Positions 1 through 8,579 are shown, counted from the stretch's first letter. The stretch: 59,346 nt of DNA from an uncultured Sutterella sp. (GCA_905202595.1 CAJKSP010000010.1:1-59346), one strand, 5' to 3'. Translations and numbers: made by a program. The notes: generated from the sequence alone by a model not told the origin.

Positions 1-25
1 AGAGCGCCTGAGCCGAACTCTCCCC

Positions 26-49
26 GCAGAGGCCGCGTGCGGCCTCTGC
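26..49. repeat. Perfect inverted repeat at the window edge
   Basis: Two 11-base arms (26-36 and 39-49) are perfect reverse complements around a 2-base centre, giving a strong hairpin. No T-run follows on the plus strand, so it is either a weak terminator of an upstream gene outside the window or another structured element. Confidence 0.4.
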
Positions 50-95
50 ATCACTTCATTCAAACATTCGCCTTTTTCTCTCTCCTAAGCTTGGA

Positions 96-131
96 GCCGC
101 CTTTCCGGCATCGCCGGAGGCGGCTTTTTTT
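96..131 (+). terminator. Rho-independent terminator
   Basis: A GC-rich stem (arms near 96-108 and 112-124) is followed by seven T residues at 125-131. It probably ends transcription entering from a plus-strand gene left of the window. It also lies just beyond the stop of the minus-strand HicB-like gene. Confidence 0.8.
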
Positions 132-158
132 GCCTGCTCGAGCCGCAAGTGCCGGCGC

Positions 159-641
159 TTAATCGATGCGCACGGCGCTGCGCTGCTGGCGCTTCGGAAA
201 CATCGGCTCAGCAGAGATCACGAGCTTCAGTCCAATGACGCGGAAGGCGTCGGCGATCGTGTCGAATTTCGAAGCATGGCGCAGCTTCAGAATGCGCTGC
301 GCTTCCTGCGAGCTGATGCAAAGTCGACGAGCGAGCTCTGCGGGGTAGACGCCTGCGCGCTGCGCCTCTTCAATCAGGAGCGCTTTGGCGGCAAAGGTAG
401 GAGAAAGCGTCCACAGGCCTTCGCCGGCGCGGGGGACAGATTCTTCCGGCAGCTCGCCAGTCTTGAGCCGCGCCTCCAGCGCCTCCAGGATTTTGTCCTG
501 CAGGGCGTTTTGAGCTGCTTCCGGCGTTGCGGCGTCAAAGTCGGCTTCTGGGAGCTGCGGCAGATGAAGCCGAACGCCGCGAGGAAGCCTTTCAAACCAA
601 TAGCGGTAGGTGAAGGGAATGTGAATGAGCGAAGCGGTCAT
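159..641 (-). CDS. HicB-like antitoxin family protein (orphan)
   Basis: This 160-residue protein matches the layout of HicB-type antitoxins. An N-terminal half resembles the degenerate RNase-H-like HicB fold (FTYRYWFERLPRGVRLHLPQ), with an acidic/alanine helix after it. A C-terminal helix-turn-helix region (AELARRLCISSQEAQRI) is followed by the family-typical stretch FDTIADAFRVIGLKLVIS. I chose the Met at 641 because homology starts there; the frame is open upstream to 878 but that part looks non-conserved, and no good Shine-Dalgarno precedes 641. No HicA-like toxin is adjacent on either side, so it may act as a stand-alone DNA-binding regulator or have lost its toxin. The family call rests on recalled consensus, not an alignment. 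Confidence 0.75.
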   Translation of the reverse strand: MTASLIHIPFTYRYWFERLPRGVRLHLPQLPEADFDAATPEAAQNALQDKILEALEARLKTGELPEESVPRAGEGLWTLSPTFAAKALLIEEAQRAGVYPAELARRLCISSQEAQRILKLRHASKFDTIADAFRVIGLKLVISAEPMFPKRQQRSAVRID

Positions 642-901
642 TGAGGATGGAGATGCGTAGAAACGCAATGTGGCCGAAGGTTCGGAACGGGCTGGCTGCT
701 TAGTGTGAGGAGCGGATGCGCCCGCATCAGGCGCATAGAAAAGCGCCGAAAAGCATTGAAAAAGCACGAAGGCGGGCAGGTTAGACGACATCGCCGCGGC
801 CATTCTGCCACGTTGGACGGCTACAATGCGCACGGCCTCGGCGCGTGCAGACATTTTTGCCGCAGTTTGGAGGCACATTTTTCATCTTTATCGACTTCAG
901 C

Positions 902-1930
902 ATGGACTCCGTGGATTCTCTTCTGATCGACCGAATTGCCGGCGCGCTTGCCGGCATGGTGCTCGGCGACGCGCTCGGCGTACCGGGCGAACTTTGGCCT
1001 CGCGCGAAGCTGCGCGAGCGCTTCGGACGCATCGACGGCTTTCTTGACGGCCCGGCCGACAACATCGTCGCCTGCTATTTCAAGGCGGCGCACTACACCG
1101 ATGATTCAGCGCAGGCCTTTGTCATTCTGAAGGCGCTTCTGAAGGCGGGCACTGTCCCGCCGCAGAAAGTTCTTGCGGACGATCTGCTCGAGTGGGTCCG
1201 CTCGATGAACGGCTTCGAGATCAATCTGCTCGGGCCGTCCTCAAAGGCTTCATTGCTGGCTTGGAGCAAGGGCGAAGATGCCGAGCCCGTGACGAAGCAG
1301 TCGCTCACGAACGGCGCGGCCATGCGCATCGCCCCGGTGGGCTGCCTCGTGCCTGCTGCCGAGATGGAGAAGCTTGCAGAGACTGTGGCTCGAGTGAGCC
1401 GCGTGACTCATGCGACGGACGTTGCCATTTCGGGCGCCGCCATGGTGGCGCAGGCGGTGGCTTCCGCTATTGCCGGACGCTCTTGGGAAGAGATGCGTCA
1501 AGACGTTGCTCGCATGCACGATGTGGCGGCCAAGAAGGGCGAGCCCACCTGGGCTGCCTCCGTCCTCTCGCGCATGGAAGCGTTTGAGGCGCTTCTTCCG
1601 AAGCTTGGCCCTTCGCCTTCCGATGACGATGTGAGCCTGCTTATTTATGAGGCGATCGGCACGGGCACGATGACGAGCGAATCCGTCTCTGCGGCGCTCT
1701 GCGTTGCCTTCTACTGCCGCGAGCCCTGGCGCGCTGCGCACATGTGCGCCAACATGGGCGGCGACACGGACACGATGGGCGCGATGGCTGCGGCCATCTG
1801 CGGCGCCAAGGTCGGCTTCTCCGCCTTCCCGCAGGACTTCGTGAAGACGCTTGAGCGCACGAACAGCCTTGACTTCCTCGCGCTCGCGCGCGAAACCGCG
1901 GCGGGCCGTGCGGCCTTCCGCCTTGACTGA
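902..1930 (+). CDS. ADP-ribosylglycohydrolase family protein (YegU-like)
   Basis: This 342-residue cytoplasmic protein belongs to the ADP-ribosylglycohydrolase (DraG/ARH) family. Near the N-terminus GALAGMVLGDALGVPGE is the first family motif; YTDDSAQAF supplies an acidic metal-binding pair, and GGDTDTMGAMAAAICGA near the C-terminus is the second metal-binding block. Family members hydrolyse N- or O-glycosidic ADP-ribose links using two divalent metals; the substrate here is unknown. The start at 902 fits the conserved N-terminus; the frame extends upstream to 845. The PfkB-type kinase starts 13 bases after the stop and a nucleobase permease follows. The pairing resembles E. coli yegU-yegV, so a role in nucleoside or nucleobase salvage is more likely than reversing protein ADP-ribosylation, though this is inference. 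Confidence 0.85.
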   Translation: MDSVDSLLIDRIAGALAGMVLGDALGVPGELWPRAKLRERFGRIDGFLDGPADNIVACYFKAAHYTDDSAQAFVILKALLKAGTVPPQKVLADDLLEWVRSMNGFEINLLGPSSKASLLAWSKGEDAEPVTKQSLTNGAAMRIAPVGCLVPAAEMEKLAETVARVSRVTHATDVAISGAAMVAQAVASAIAGRSWEEMRQDVARMHDVAAKKGEPTWAASVLSRMEAFEALLPKLGPSPSDDDVSLLIYEAIGTGTMTSESVSAALCVAFYCREPWRAAHMCANMGGDTDTMGAMAAAICGAKVGFSAFPQDFVKTLERTNSLDFLALARETAAGRAAFRLD

Positions 1931-1943
1931 GAGCGGGTGCGCT

Positions 1944-2897
1944 ATGCGAAGCATGAGTGAAATCGTGCGCAGCCTTGCGCCGCAGAAGAAGGTCTTCATT
2001 GTGGGCTCGGCCTTCGTCGACGTGGTGATCCGCGTGCCGGGCATGCCGACATCTGGTCAGGACTTGGAAGGCGACTGCCGCATGACTTCCGTCGGCGGCT
2101 GCTCCTTCAACGTGGCGGATGTTCTCCACAAGCTCGGCCTGCCGTTCGAGAGCCTCATGCCGGTGGGCGAGGGCGTCATGTCGCTGCGCGTGGCGGAGAC
2201 GTTCCGCGACCGCGGCTATCCCATCCGCCGCTATCCGGGCTTCGGTGACAACGGCTGGTGTCTTTCGCTCGTAGAGCCCGAGGGCGAGCGCACCTTCATT
2301 TCGATGTCCGGCATCGAAACGCGGATGCAGCCCGCCTGGTTCGACGCTTTCGATATGGCGTCCTTCGACATCGTGTATGTCTCGGGCTATCAGCTCGAAG
2401 GCGCCAACGCCCGCGTGGTGCTGGATGCCGTCAAGCGCTGCCGTCCGGATGCGGAGCTTGTGATCGATCTCGGTCCTCGCGCTCAGTCGATGCCCAAGGC
2501 GCTTCTTGATGAAATCTGCGCCATGCATCCGATCATGAAGCTCAATGATCAGGAAGCGCAGGCCGTAACGGGGAACGCTTCGGCGGAGGCCGCTTCGCGC
2601 GTGCTCTGCGAAATGACCGGGGCGCCTGCCGTCATTACGGACGGCGCCCGCGGCGCCGTGCTGGCTGAAAAGGGCAGCGTCCGCCTGATTGAAGGCTATC
2701 CCTGCAAGGTTGTCGATACGATTGGTTCAGGCGATGCGCATGCGGGCGGCTTCATCGCCGGCCGGATGTGCGGCTTGACGCTCGACGAAAGCGTGCTGCT
2801 TGCCAACGCTGTGGCAAGCGTCGTCACGAGCCGTGAAGGCGCCGCCTGCGCGCCGACGCTTGCAGAGCTGCAGGCGCTGCATTACGGCGTGGCCTGA
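1944..2897 (+). CDS. PfkB-family sugar or nucleoside kinase (YegV-like)
   Basis: A 317-residue PfkB/ribokinase-fold kinase. The N-terminal sequence VGSAFVDVVIRVPGMP with GGCSFNVADVLHKLG forms the substrate-binding glycine motif. The C-terminal signature DTIGSGDAHAGGFIAG contains the anion hole and the catalytic Asp (GSGDA). Such enzymes phosphorylate a hydroxymethyl group on sugars or nucleosides with ATP. It starts 13 bases after the ADP-ribosylglycohydrolase stop, so the two are almost certainly co-transcribed; a second Met at 1953 is an alternative start. With the permease downstream, a ribosyl compound or nucleoside is a plausible substrate, but specificity cannot be read from sequence. 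Confidence 0.85.
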   Translation: MRSMSEIVRSLAPQKKVFIVGSAFVDVVIRVPGMPTSGQDLEGDCRMTSVGGCSFNVADVLHKLGLPFESLMPVGEGVMSLRVAETFRDRGYPIRRYPGFGDNGWCLSLVEPEGERTFISMSGIETRMQPAWFDAFDMASFDIVYVSGYQLEGANARVVLDAVKRCRPDAELVIDLGPRAQSMPKALLDEICAMHPIMKLNDQEAQAVTGNASAEAASRVLCEMTGAPAVITDGARGAVLAEKGSVRLIEGYPCKVVDTIGSGDAHAGGFIAGRMCGLTLDESVLLANAVASVVTSREGAACAPTLAELQALHYGVA

Positions 2898-2929
2898 TTT
2901 TTCCCTTCTGGGCCGCATCGTGCGAGCCT

Positions 2930-2983
2930 GATGCCTCGATTTTCCCCCTCAGGCGCCTTTCGGGGCGCTTGGGACGAGGCATC
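2930..2983. repeat. Inverted repeat in the leader of the permease gene
   Basis: Nine-base arms (2930-2938 and 2975-2983) are perfectly complementary, and a second GC-rich pairing lies between them (about 2951-2970). This makes a long two-part hairpin roughly 100 bases before the permease start. No T-run follows, so it is either a weak terminator after the kinase gene or an mRNA leader structure. Confidence 0.45.
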
Positions 2984-3086
2984 CAGGGCGTGTGACGGCC
3001 TATTTCCTTTTCCTTCATCCTTACCCATCAACCTTCGCTTTCTTCTACAAGTCCGCTCATGAAGCGGCAGAAAGCCTCAAGAAACC

Positions 3087-4556
3087 ATGTCCGATACACC
3101 CAAAATTGAAACCAACGGCGTCAACCCGGTTCCCGACAGCGAACGCTACGGCAAGCCTGCGGACCTCTTCCCCGTCTGGTTCTCCTGGAACATTTCGATC
3201 TTCGGCATCACGCTCGGCCTTTATGTCTTCGCGCTCGGCCTTTCGGTCTGGCAGGCCATGGCGGCAGGCGTCATCGGCTACTTCCTCTCCTGCGCGCTCG
3301 TCGGCATCCTTGCCGTCGGCTCTGTGCGCACGGGTCTGCCGACGCTGGTGCAGTCTCGCCTTGCTTTCGGCTATCAGGGCAACAAGTTCCCGACTTTCTT
3401 CGGCTATGTGGCCAACCTCGGCTGGAAGGTGACGCTGCTCTCGATGGCAACGACGACGCTGGCCGACCTCATTGCGAAGTTCGTTCCGGCGCTCGCGACT
3501 GACGCCGGCGCCTCGACGGCGACGGGCACGCTCATTTCCTTCGTCATCGTGATCCTGCTCACGATGAGCGGCGCCGTCTACGGCCATCAGCTCATTCTGA
3601 AGCTCGAAAAGGGCATCGCCTGGGTGACGGGCATCTTCACGCTCATCTACCTCTTCTTCTTCGTGCAGCACATCGACTTCTCGATGCTCAACAGCGCCCC
3701 CTCGGGCAGCATGGGCGTCTTCATCGGCGCGATTGTGCTGTCGATGACGATGGTGGGTCTCGGCTTCCTCAACTACGGCGGCGACTACTCCCGCTACCTG
3801 CCGCGCAACACCAAGGCCGGCGGCGTCGTCTTCTGGACGATGTCGGGCATTGCCGTGCCGGTTTCCGTTCTTCTCATTCTCGGCGTGATGCTCGCGGTCG
3901 GCAATCCGGAGCTCATGGAGAAGGCGAACCACGAGCCGCTTGCGGCCATTACGGGCATTCTTCCCTTCTGGTTCTATGTTCCCTTCTCGCTCGTCATCAT
4001 CGTGTCGCTCATTTCTGCTGGCATGACGGGCCTCTACAGCTCGGGCCTCGCGTTGCTCGCCATGGGCGTGCCGATGACCCGTCTCGGAACGACGATTCTG
4101 AACGGCTGCCTCATTGCCTTCGGCGCCTTCTATCTCCTCTTCGTTTCCGATTCCTTCGTGGCGCCGTTCCAGTCGTTCCTCGCCGCGATTTCCGTCATCA
4201 TGGGCTCCTGGGGCGCCATTGAAATGGTCGACCTCATCCGTCAGAAGCGCCACGGATGGCGCGCCGAGCTTGCAATGCCCGAAGGGCAGGGCGGCATGAA
4301 CTGGCGCTGGACGGCCGTGCTTTCGCTGCTCGTTGCGACGATCATCGGCCTTGGCACGATTACGTCTTCCGACCCCTACATCGCGCACGTCGTGAGCTTC
4401 CTGCTCTCTGACGAGATGAAGAAGAGCGTCTTTGCGACGGCGAACATCGGCCTCGTCGTGGCGATGTTCGTGGGCGCAATCCTCTATTCCTTCCTGACGT
4501 TCGTCCTCAAGATCGACCCGCTGCCTGCGGGTTTCAAGAGCAACGCCTCGAAGTAA
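3087..4556 (+). CDS. NCS1-family nucleobase (cytosine/purine-type) permease
   Basis: A 489-residue polytopic inner-membrane protein with about twelve hydrophobic segments. The hydrophilic N-terminus with PVPDSERYGKPADLFPVWF leads into WNISIFGITLG, typical of NCS1 purine-cytosine permeases. Later landmarks are LVQSRLAFGYQGN, LNYGGDYSRYLPR and the glycine-rich helix GLYSSGLALLAMG. NCS1 carriers import cytosine, purines, allantoin or hydantoins with H+ or Na+. It follows the ADP-ribosylglycohydrolase and PfkB kinase genes after a 189-base gap containing a hairpin, so it may share their transcript or have its own control. The likely role is importing the compound handled by those enzymes. Substrate unknown. 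Confidence 0.85.
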   Translation: MSDTPKIETNGVNPVPDSERYGKPADLFPVWFSWNISIFGITLGLYVFALGLSVWQAMAAGVIGYFLSCALVGILAVGSVRTGLPTLVQSRLAFGYQGNKFPTFFGYVANLGWKVTLLSMATTTLADLIAKFVPALATDAGASTATGTLISFVIVILLTMSGAVYGHQLILKLEKGIAWVTGIFTLIYLFFFVQHIDFSMLNSAPSGSMGVFIGAIVLSMTMVGLGFLNYGGDYSRYLPRNTKAGGVVFWTMSGIAVPVSVLLILGVMLAVGNPELMEKANHEPLAAITGILPFWFYVPFSLVIIVSLISAGMTGLYSSGLALLAMGVPMTRLGTTILNGCLIAFGAFYLLFVSDSFVAPFQSFLAAISVIMGSWGAIEMVDLIRQKRHGWRAELAMPEGQGGMNWRWTAVLSLLVATIIGLGTITSSDPYIAHVVSFLLSDEMKKSVFATANIGLVVAMFVGAILYSFLTFVLKIDPLPAGFKSNASK

Positions 4557-4654
4557 GCGGAAAAGCCAGCCGACCGCAGAGGAATGGCTTTACGGCCTAG
4601 CCTTGGCGTCGGCCCTGGCGCGCAAAGCGCAGCCGCCGGCCGGCTGACCGAAGC

Positions 4655-4689
4655 AGCCCTCTCGAGCTTCATGCTTGGGAGGGCTTTTT
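4655..4689 (+). terminator. Rho-independent terminator after the permease gene
   Basis: Seven-base arms (4655-4661 and 4679-4685) flank a 17-base loop, followed by a run of T to 4689. It closes the salvage gene set. Confidence 0.7.
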
Positions 4690-4750
4690 GCTGAAGAGCA
4701 GCCGGTTCGCTGGACGCATTGTCCAATGCTAGTTTCGGCGCATGGACAAA

Positions 4751-4787
4751 TAAAAATCCCGCACCCTCCAAAGAGAATGCGGGATTT
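4751..4787 (-). terminator. Terminator of tRNA-Leu
   Basis: Read on the minus strand, nine-base arms (4779-4787 and 4754-4762) form a stem followed by a T-rich run. It lies ten bases beyond the 3' end of the tRNA. Confidence 0.8.
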
Positions 4788-4796
4788 CGGAATTTG

Positions 4797-4883
4797 TGGT
4801 GCCCGGGAAAGGACTCGAACCTTCACGGCCGTGAAGCCGCCAGCACCTGAAGCTGGTGCGTCTACCAGTTTCGCCACCCGGGC
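4797..4883 (-). tRNA. tRNA-Leu (anticodon CAG)
   Basis: An 87-base minus-strand tRNA with a 7-bp acceptor stem (GCCCGGG pairing CCCGGGC), a D-arm, anticodon loop TTCAGGT giving anticodon CAG, a long class II variable arm, a TTCGAGTCC T-loop and an encoded 3' CCA. The long variable arm and identity elements fit leucine. It has its own promoter and terminator and reads CTG codons. Confidence 0.95.
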
Positions 4884-4895
4884 GCCGAGAACAAA

Positions 4896-4924
4896 ATTCT
4901 GCCATAGGGAAGTCAGAATGTCAA
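4896..4924 (-). promoter_or_regulatory. Sigma-70 promoter of tRNA-Leu
   Basis: On the minus strand a perfect -35 TTGACA (4919-4924) is separated by 17 bases from -10 CAGAAT (4896-4901). The predicted transcription start is a few bases before the tRNA 5' end at 4883. Confidence 0.8.
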
Positions 4925-5089
4925 GGGGTGCAAAAAAAAGAAGTAAAGAACGCCGCAGCGGGCAGAAAGTGAGTCCATTGCTGAGCTTCTTTTTTTCCTG
5001 CCGGTGCAGCGTCAGCCTCAACGCTCTGCCTTGAATCAGCTATTCTGCGAGTGCTCATTGACGAGCCCTTTTCTCACGAACACAGAAAG

Positions 5090-7471
5090 ATGGCAAAGAA
5101 AAAGAAGAGTGCGGCGGTGCTGGCGCCAGAAGCGGTGGAAGTCAAGCCTGAGGAGATTGCGCAGGCAAAGGCGCTTCTGGAAGATTTAGGCCGCGACATC
5201 GCCTACAAAAATGCAAAGGCGCTGTTCAAGCGCAAGCTCGGCATGGCGAGTTCGGTAGCCAATGCGGTGGTCGTCGCGCTCTACAACGAGAATTTTGAAA
5301 AGGGCGACCACAACTGGTTCTGCCATCCGGATGCCAAGACGGGCACGGCGGTCGTGAACGGCGCCCGCACGGCGTCCCGCATGACCATGACTGGCGTGAT
5401 GCCGCTGGAGTTCGAGGCGCCTGTTGGCGGCGGCCGGCTGCCGGGAGATCTGCTTGCCGTGCGCGATTCGACCGAAGGCTGGCGCGTTGCCGGTCTAATC
5501 AAGCGCCGCTCGAAGTGGATCTGCCGCTTTCAGGCTTTTACGGGCACGCGTGCGGAATTTCGTCCCATTTCCGTCTTCTCTCCAGTGGTGATTTATGTGG
5601 ATCGCTCGGCGCTGCCGGAGAACTTTGACAGAACGAGCGCCGCAGAGCTTGAGCTCGACCAAGCCTCCATGGAAAAGCCTGACCTTTGGGACTGGCAGGT
5701 GGAGGGGCCGGCAGCCACGGCGCGCTACGTGAAGCCTGTGGGCAAGCTCTCCGATCCGCTCGGCGAGCAGGCGATCGCTTCAGCCGAGCACGGCGTGCCG
5801 GTGGACTTCAGTCCTGAGGCGCTCGAGGAGGCGGCGGCGCTTCCTGACAAGGTCGACGGCCGAAGCATGCTGCACCGCGTCGATCTGACGGATCTCGCCT
5901 TCGTCACGATTGACGGCGAAGACTCCCGCGACTTTGACGACGCGGTTTACTGCGAGGAAACGCCTTCAGGCTGGCGTCTTCTCGTGGCGATTGCGGATGT
6001 GAGCAACTACGTGAAGCCGGGCTCGGCGCTCGATGAGGATGCGCAGCGGCGCGGCACTTCCGTGTACTTCCCGGCAAGCGTCATTCCGATGCTTCCGGAA
6101 AAGCTTTCGAACGGACTCTGCTCGCTCAACCCCAATGTCGACCGCCTCGTGCTCGTCTGCGATGCTCTCGTGAACAAGGCCGGCGCAACGACGGCCTACC
6201 AGTTCTATCCGGCGGTCATTCATTCGCATGCGCGCCTGACGTACACGCAGGTGTGGTCGGCGCTGCAGGGCGAGGCCGACGGCCTGGATGCACTGGGGCC
6301 TCGAATTGCCGACATCCGTCATCTTTACGATCTCTACAAGGCGCTGCGGGCGGCGCGCGTGAAGCGCGGCGCGCTCGACTTCGAGACGACCGAATCCATG
6401 GCGAAGTTTGACGATGCAGGCCATATTGCGGGCTTCGTCGTGCGCGACCACAACGATGCGCACCGCCTGATCGAGGAGTGCATGCTCGTAGCCAATGTCT
6501 GCGCGGCTCAGTTTGTCATCGCCAAGAAGCAGCAGACGCTTTTCCGCTGCCACGCGGCGCCGCAGGCCGACCGCATTCAGGCGCTGCGGGCAACGCTGCG
6601 TCCCTTCGGGATCAAGCTCGAAAGCGAAGACGCGGCGGGCTACGAAAAGATCATTGAAGAGACGAAGGACAAGCCCTTCCTGCAGACGGCGGTGCTGCGC
6701 TCGATGTCCCGCGCCTGCTACCAGCCGCAGAACATCGGCCACTTCGGCCTGCAGTTTGAGGCTTATGCGCATTTCACATCGCCTATTCGCCGCTATCCGG
6801 ACCTGCTGCTGCACCGCACGATCAAGGGCATTCTCGCCAAGAAGCCCTATTCGCCCAAGATTGCCTTCGATCCGGCGGACATCATGGCGGGCTATCACGC
6901 AAGAAAGCTCATGAGCGAAGCGGCGAAGGCTGAAGCAGGCCGTCTGGCCAAGGCCGAGGCGGGGACCGGACGTGCGAAGCAGCCTTCTGCGCGGCAGCTC
7001 GAAAAGCTAGAGGCCTGGAAGCGCCTCGGCTACATCTGCTCGGCGGCCGAGCGCCGTGCCGACGATGCGACGCGCGACGTCATGCAGTATCTCAAGTGCG
7101 ACTTCCTTGCCCGCACCAAGAAGCGCAATTGGCGCGCTACGGTGACGGGCATGTGCGCGGCTGGCGTCTACATTACGCTGGATGAGATGCCGATCGAAGG
7201 CTTCATCCATATTTCCAAGCTTGGCTGGGGGTACTACGACTACGATGCCGAACAGATGACGATGACCTCTTACGATGAGATGGTTCAGGTGCGTCTGGGC
7301 GATCCGATCGAAGCGCGCCTTGAAAGCGTTAACGCAGAGGAGCGCCGAATCGACTTCGCGCTTGTGCACGACCTCACGCAGCACAAGGTCAAGGGACGCG
7401 GCCGTGGCCATCCGCGCCGCACGCGGAGCTGGGAGAGCGGCGGCGACGATTTTGACGATGACCGCTGGTAG
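5090..7471 (+). CDS. rnr: Ribonuclease R
   Basis: A 793-residue RNase II/R-family 3'-5' exoribonuclease that degrades structured RNA. A lysine-rich N-terminus (MAKKKKS) precedes a winged-helix and cold-shock region. The RNB catalytic core contains DGEDSRDFDDAVY around residues 274-287, whose aspartates bind Mg2+, and the conserved block HFTSPIRRYPDLLLHR. A C-terminal S1 domain (about residues 680-760) is followed by a basic then acidic tail, as in other RNase R proteins. The Met at 5090 was chosen because the MAKKKK start is family-like; an in-frame Met lies upstream at 5051. rlmB follows, a common proteobacterial pairing. Confidence 0.95.
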   Translation: MAKKKKSAAVLAPEAVEVKPEEIAQAKALLEDLGRDIAYKNAKALFKRKLGMASSVANAVVVALYNENFEKGDHNWFCHPDAKTGTAVVNGARTASRMTMTGVMPLEFEAPVGGGRLPGDLLAVRDSTEGWRVAGLIKRRSKWICRFQAFTGTRAEFRPISVFSPVVIYVDRSALPENFDRTSAAELELDQASMEKPDLWDWQVEGPAATARYVKPVGKLSDPLGEQAIASAEHGVPVDFSPEALEEAAALPDKVDGRSMLHRVDLTDLAFVTIDGEDSRDFDDAVYCEETPSGWRLLVAIADVSNYVKPGSALDEDAQRRGTSVYFPASVIPMLPEKLSNGLCSLNPNVDRLVLVCDALVNKAGATTAYQFYPAVIHSHARLTYTQVWSALQGEADGLDALGPRIADIRHLYDLYKALRAARVKRGALDFETTESMAKFDDAGHIAGFVVRDHNDAHRLIEECMLVANVCAAQFVIAKKQQTLFRCHAAPQADRIQALRATLRPFGIKLESEDAAGYEKIIEETKDKPFLQTAVLRSMSRACYQPQNIGHFGLQFEAYAHFTSPIRRYPDLLLHRTIKGILAKKPYSPKIAFDPADIMAGYHARKLMSEAAKAEAGRLAKAEAGTGRAKQPSARQLEKLEAWKRLGYICSAAERRADDATRDVMQYLKCDFLARTKKRNWRATVTGMCAAGVYITLDEMPIEGFIHISKLGWGYYDYDAEQMTMTSYDEMVQVRLGDPIEARLESVNAEERRIDFALVHDLTQHKVKGRGRGHPRRTRSWESGGDDFDDDRW

Positions 7472-7498
7472 CCGCAGAGAGGCGTTCTGACGGCGAAG

Positions 7499-7538
7499 GC
7501 CCGCCCTGGGCGCCGTGAAGGCGGCCGGGCGGGCTTTT
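7499..7538 (+). terminator. Terminator after rnr
   Basis: Seven-base arms (7499-7505 and 7528-7534) enclose a further GC-rich pairing and are followed by TTTT. It lies between rnr and rlmB, so rlmB probably has its own promoter or depends on read-through. Confidence 0.65.
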
Positions 7539-7643
7539 CGCTATCCATTCGTCGCAGCGCGGCTGAAGCGCCGCTAGAATGCCGAGATTGCATCTGCGCC
7601 GGCGGCAGCCGGCTTCATTTTTCTGAGAAACCTAGAAAAAACT

Positions 7644-8456
7644 GTGAAGAACGCAAAGAACGAGGGCGCTTCGCTCAAGACCTCCACGGTGATCCTCGCG
7701 GGCTTTCATGCCGTTGCGGCGCGCCTGCGCCTCGATCCGAAATCGATTCAGACGGTGTATGCCGATCCGTCCCGCCGCGACAAGCGCATGCGCGAAATGC
7801 GCGACCGCCTGACGGCCGCCGGCATCCGCGTGATGAATGCGGACGGCCGCCGGCTGGACGGCATGTCGCCAGAAGCGCCGCATCAGGGCATTGTCGCCGT
7901 GGCTGCCGAGAAGCGCGTGGAGCTCGACTTTGCGGATCTTCTGGATCAGATCACCGATAGCACGCTGCTCCTCATCCTTGACGGCGTGACCGACCCGCGC
8001 AACTTCGGCGCTTGTCTGCGCACGGCGGATGCGGCCGGCGTGCAGGCCGTGATTGTGCCGCGCGACCGCTCTGCGCACATGACGCCGGCTGCGGCCAAAG
8101 CCGCCGCGGGCGCGGCAGAGACTGTTCCCGTCGTCACGGTCACGAACCTGGCGAGCGCCATCGTCGAGCTTCGAGAAGCCGGCGTCTGCGTAGTCGGCAC
8201 GGCTGGAGAAACCGAAAAGAGCATCTACGACTTCGATCAGGCGCGAGCCTTTGCCTGGGTGCTTGGCGCTGAAGGCGAAGGCCTGCGGCAGCTCACGCGC
8301 AAGCGCTGCGACGCGCTGGCCGCCATTCCTATGGCGGGCGCAGTCGAGAGCCTCAACGTGTCGGTCGCCGCTGGCGTCTGCCTCTTCGAGTCGCTGCGCC
8401 AGCGCATCGCCAAGGGCTGCAAGCTCGGCGGCTTGGCGGTTGCTGATCGAATCTAG
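7644..8456 (+). CDS. rlmB: 23S rRNA (guanosine-2'-O)-methyltransferase RlmB
   Basis: A 270-residue SpoU-family SPOUT methyltransferase expected to methylate the ribose of G2251 in 23S rRNA using S-adenosylmethionine. An N-terminal substrate-binding domain (ILAGFHAVAARLR, then the family phrase HQGIVAV) precedes the trefoil-knot catalytic domain. Motif 1 is LDGVTDPRNFGACLRTADAAG; motifs 2 and 3 are GAEGEGLRQLT and IPMAGAVESLNVSVAAGV. The start codon is GTG at 7644. It is about 20 residues longer than usual at the N-terminus. Its place after rnr matches the order in many proteobacteria. Confidence 0.93.
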   Translation: MKNAKNEGASLKTSTVILAGFHAVAARLRLDPKSIQTVYADPSRRDKRMREMRDRLTAAGIRVMNADGRRLDGMSPEAPHQGIVAVAAEKRVELDFADLLDQITDSTLLLILDGVTDPRNFGACLRTADAAGVQAVIVPRDRSAHMTPAAAKAAAGAAETVPVVTVTNLASAIVELREAGVCVVGTAGETEKSIYDFDQARAFAWVLGAEGEGLRQLTRKRCDALAAIPMAGAVESLNVSVAAGVCLFESLRQRIAKGCKLGGLAVADRI

Positions 8457-8533
8457 GTGATCTAAAATTCAAAATTTCGGGCCAACGGCGAGCAAGCGGA
8501 AAAACTTTCCGCTACAATCGCGGCCTTTACTGT

Positions 8534-8579
8534 CCTTGCTGCACCAAAAACGACGCTTTGGGCAGCTTTTTCCGCAAGG
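8534..8579 (+). promoter_or_regulatory. Structured rpsF leader, candidate S6:S18 autoregulatory motif
   Basis: CCTTGC (8534-8539) can pair with GCAAGG (8574-8579), which overlaps the Shine-Dalgarno AAGGAGG of rpsF. An inner helix pairs TGC/GCA and CCAAA (8544-8548) with TTTGG (8557-8561). An asymmetric bulge on the 3' side carries TTTTTCC next to the G that begins GCAAGG, giving a CCG. This resembles the known S6:S18-binding mRNA motif that represses the rpsF operon; I identify it by structure only. Confidence 0.5.

Noticed and set aside
2930..2983. The hairpin before the permease considered as a purine-type riboswitch
   Set aside because: I see no three-way junction or conserved loop sequences of the purine or guanidine classes; recorded only as an inverted repeat.
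3057..4388. A 443-codon open frame antisense to the NCS1 permease gene
   Set aside because: Its composition (Arg, His, Glu, Asp) is the mirror of hydrophobic codons on the other strand, a typical shadow.
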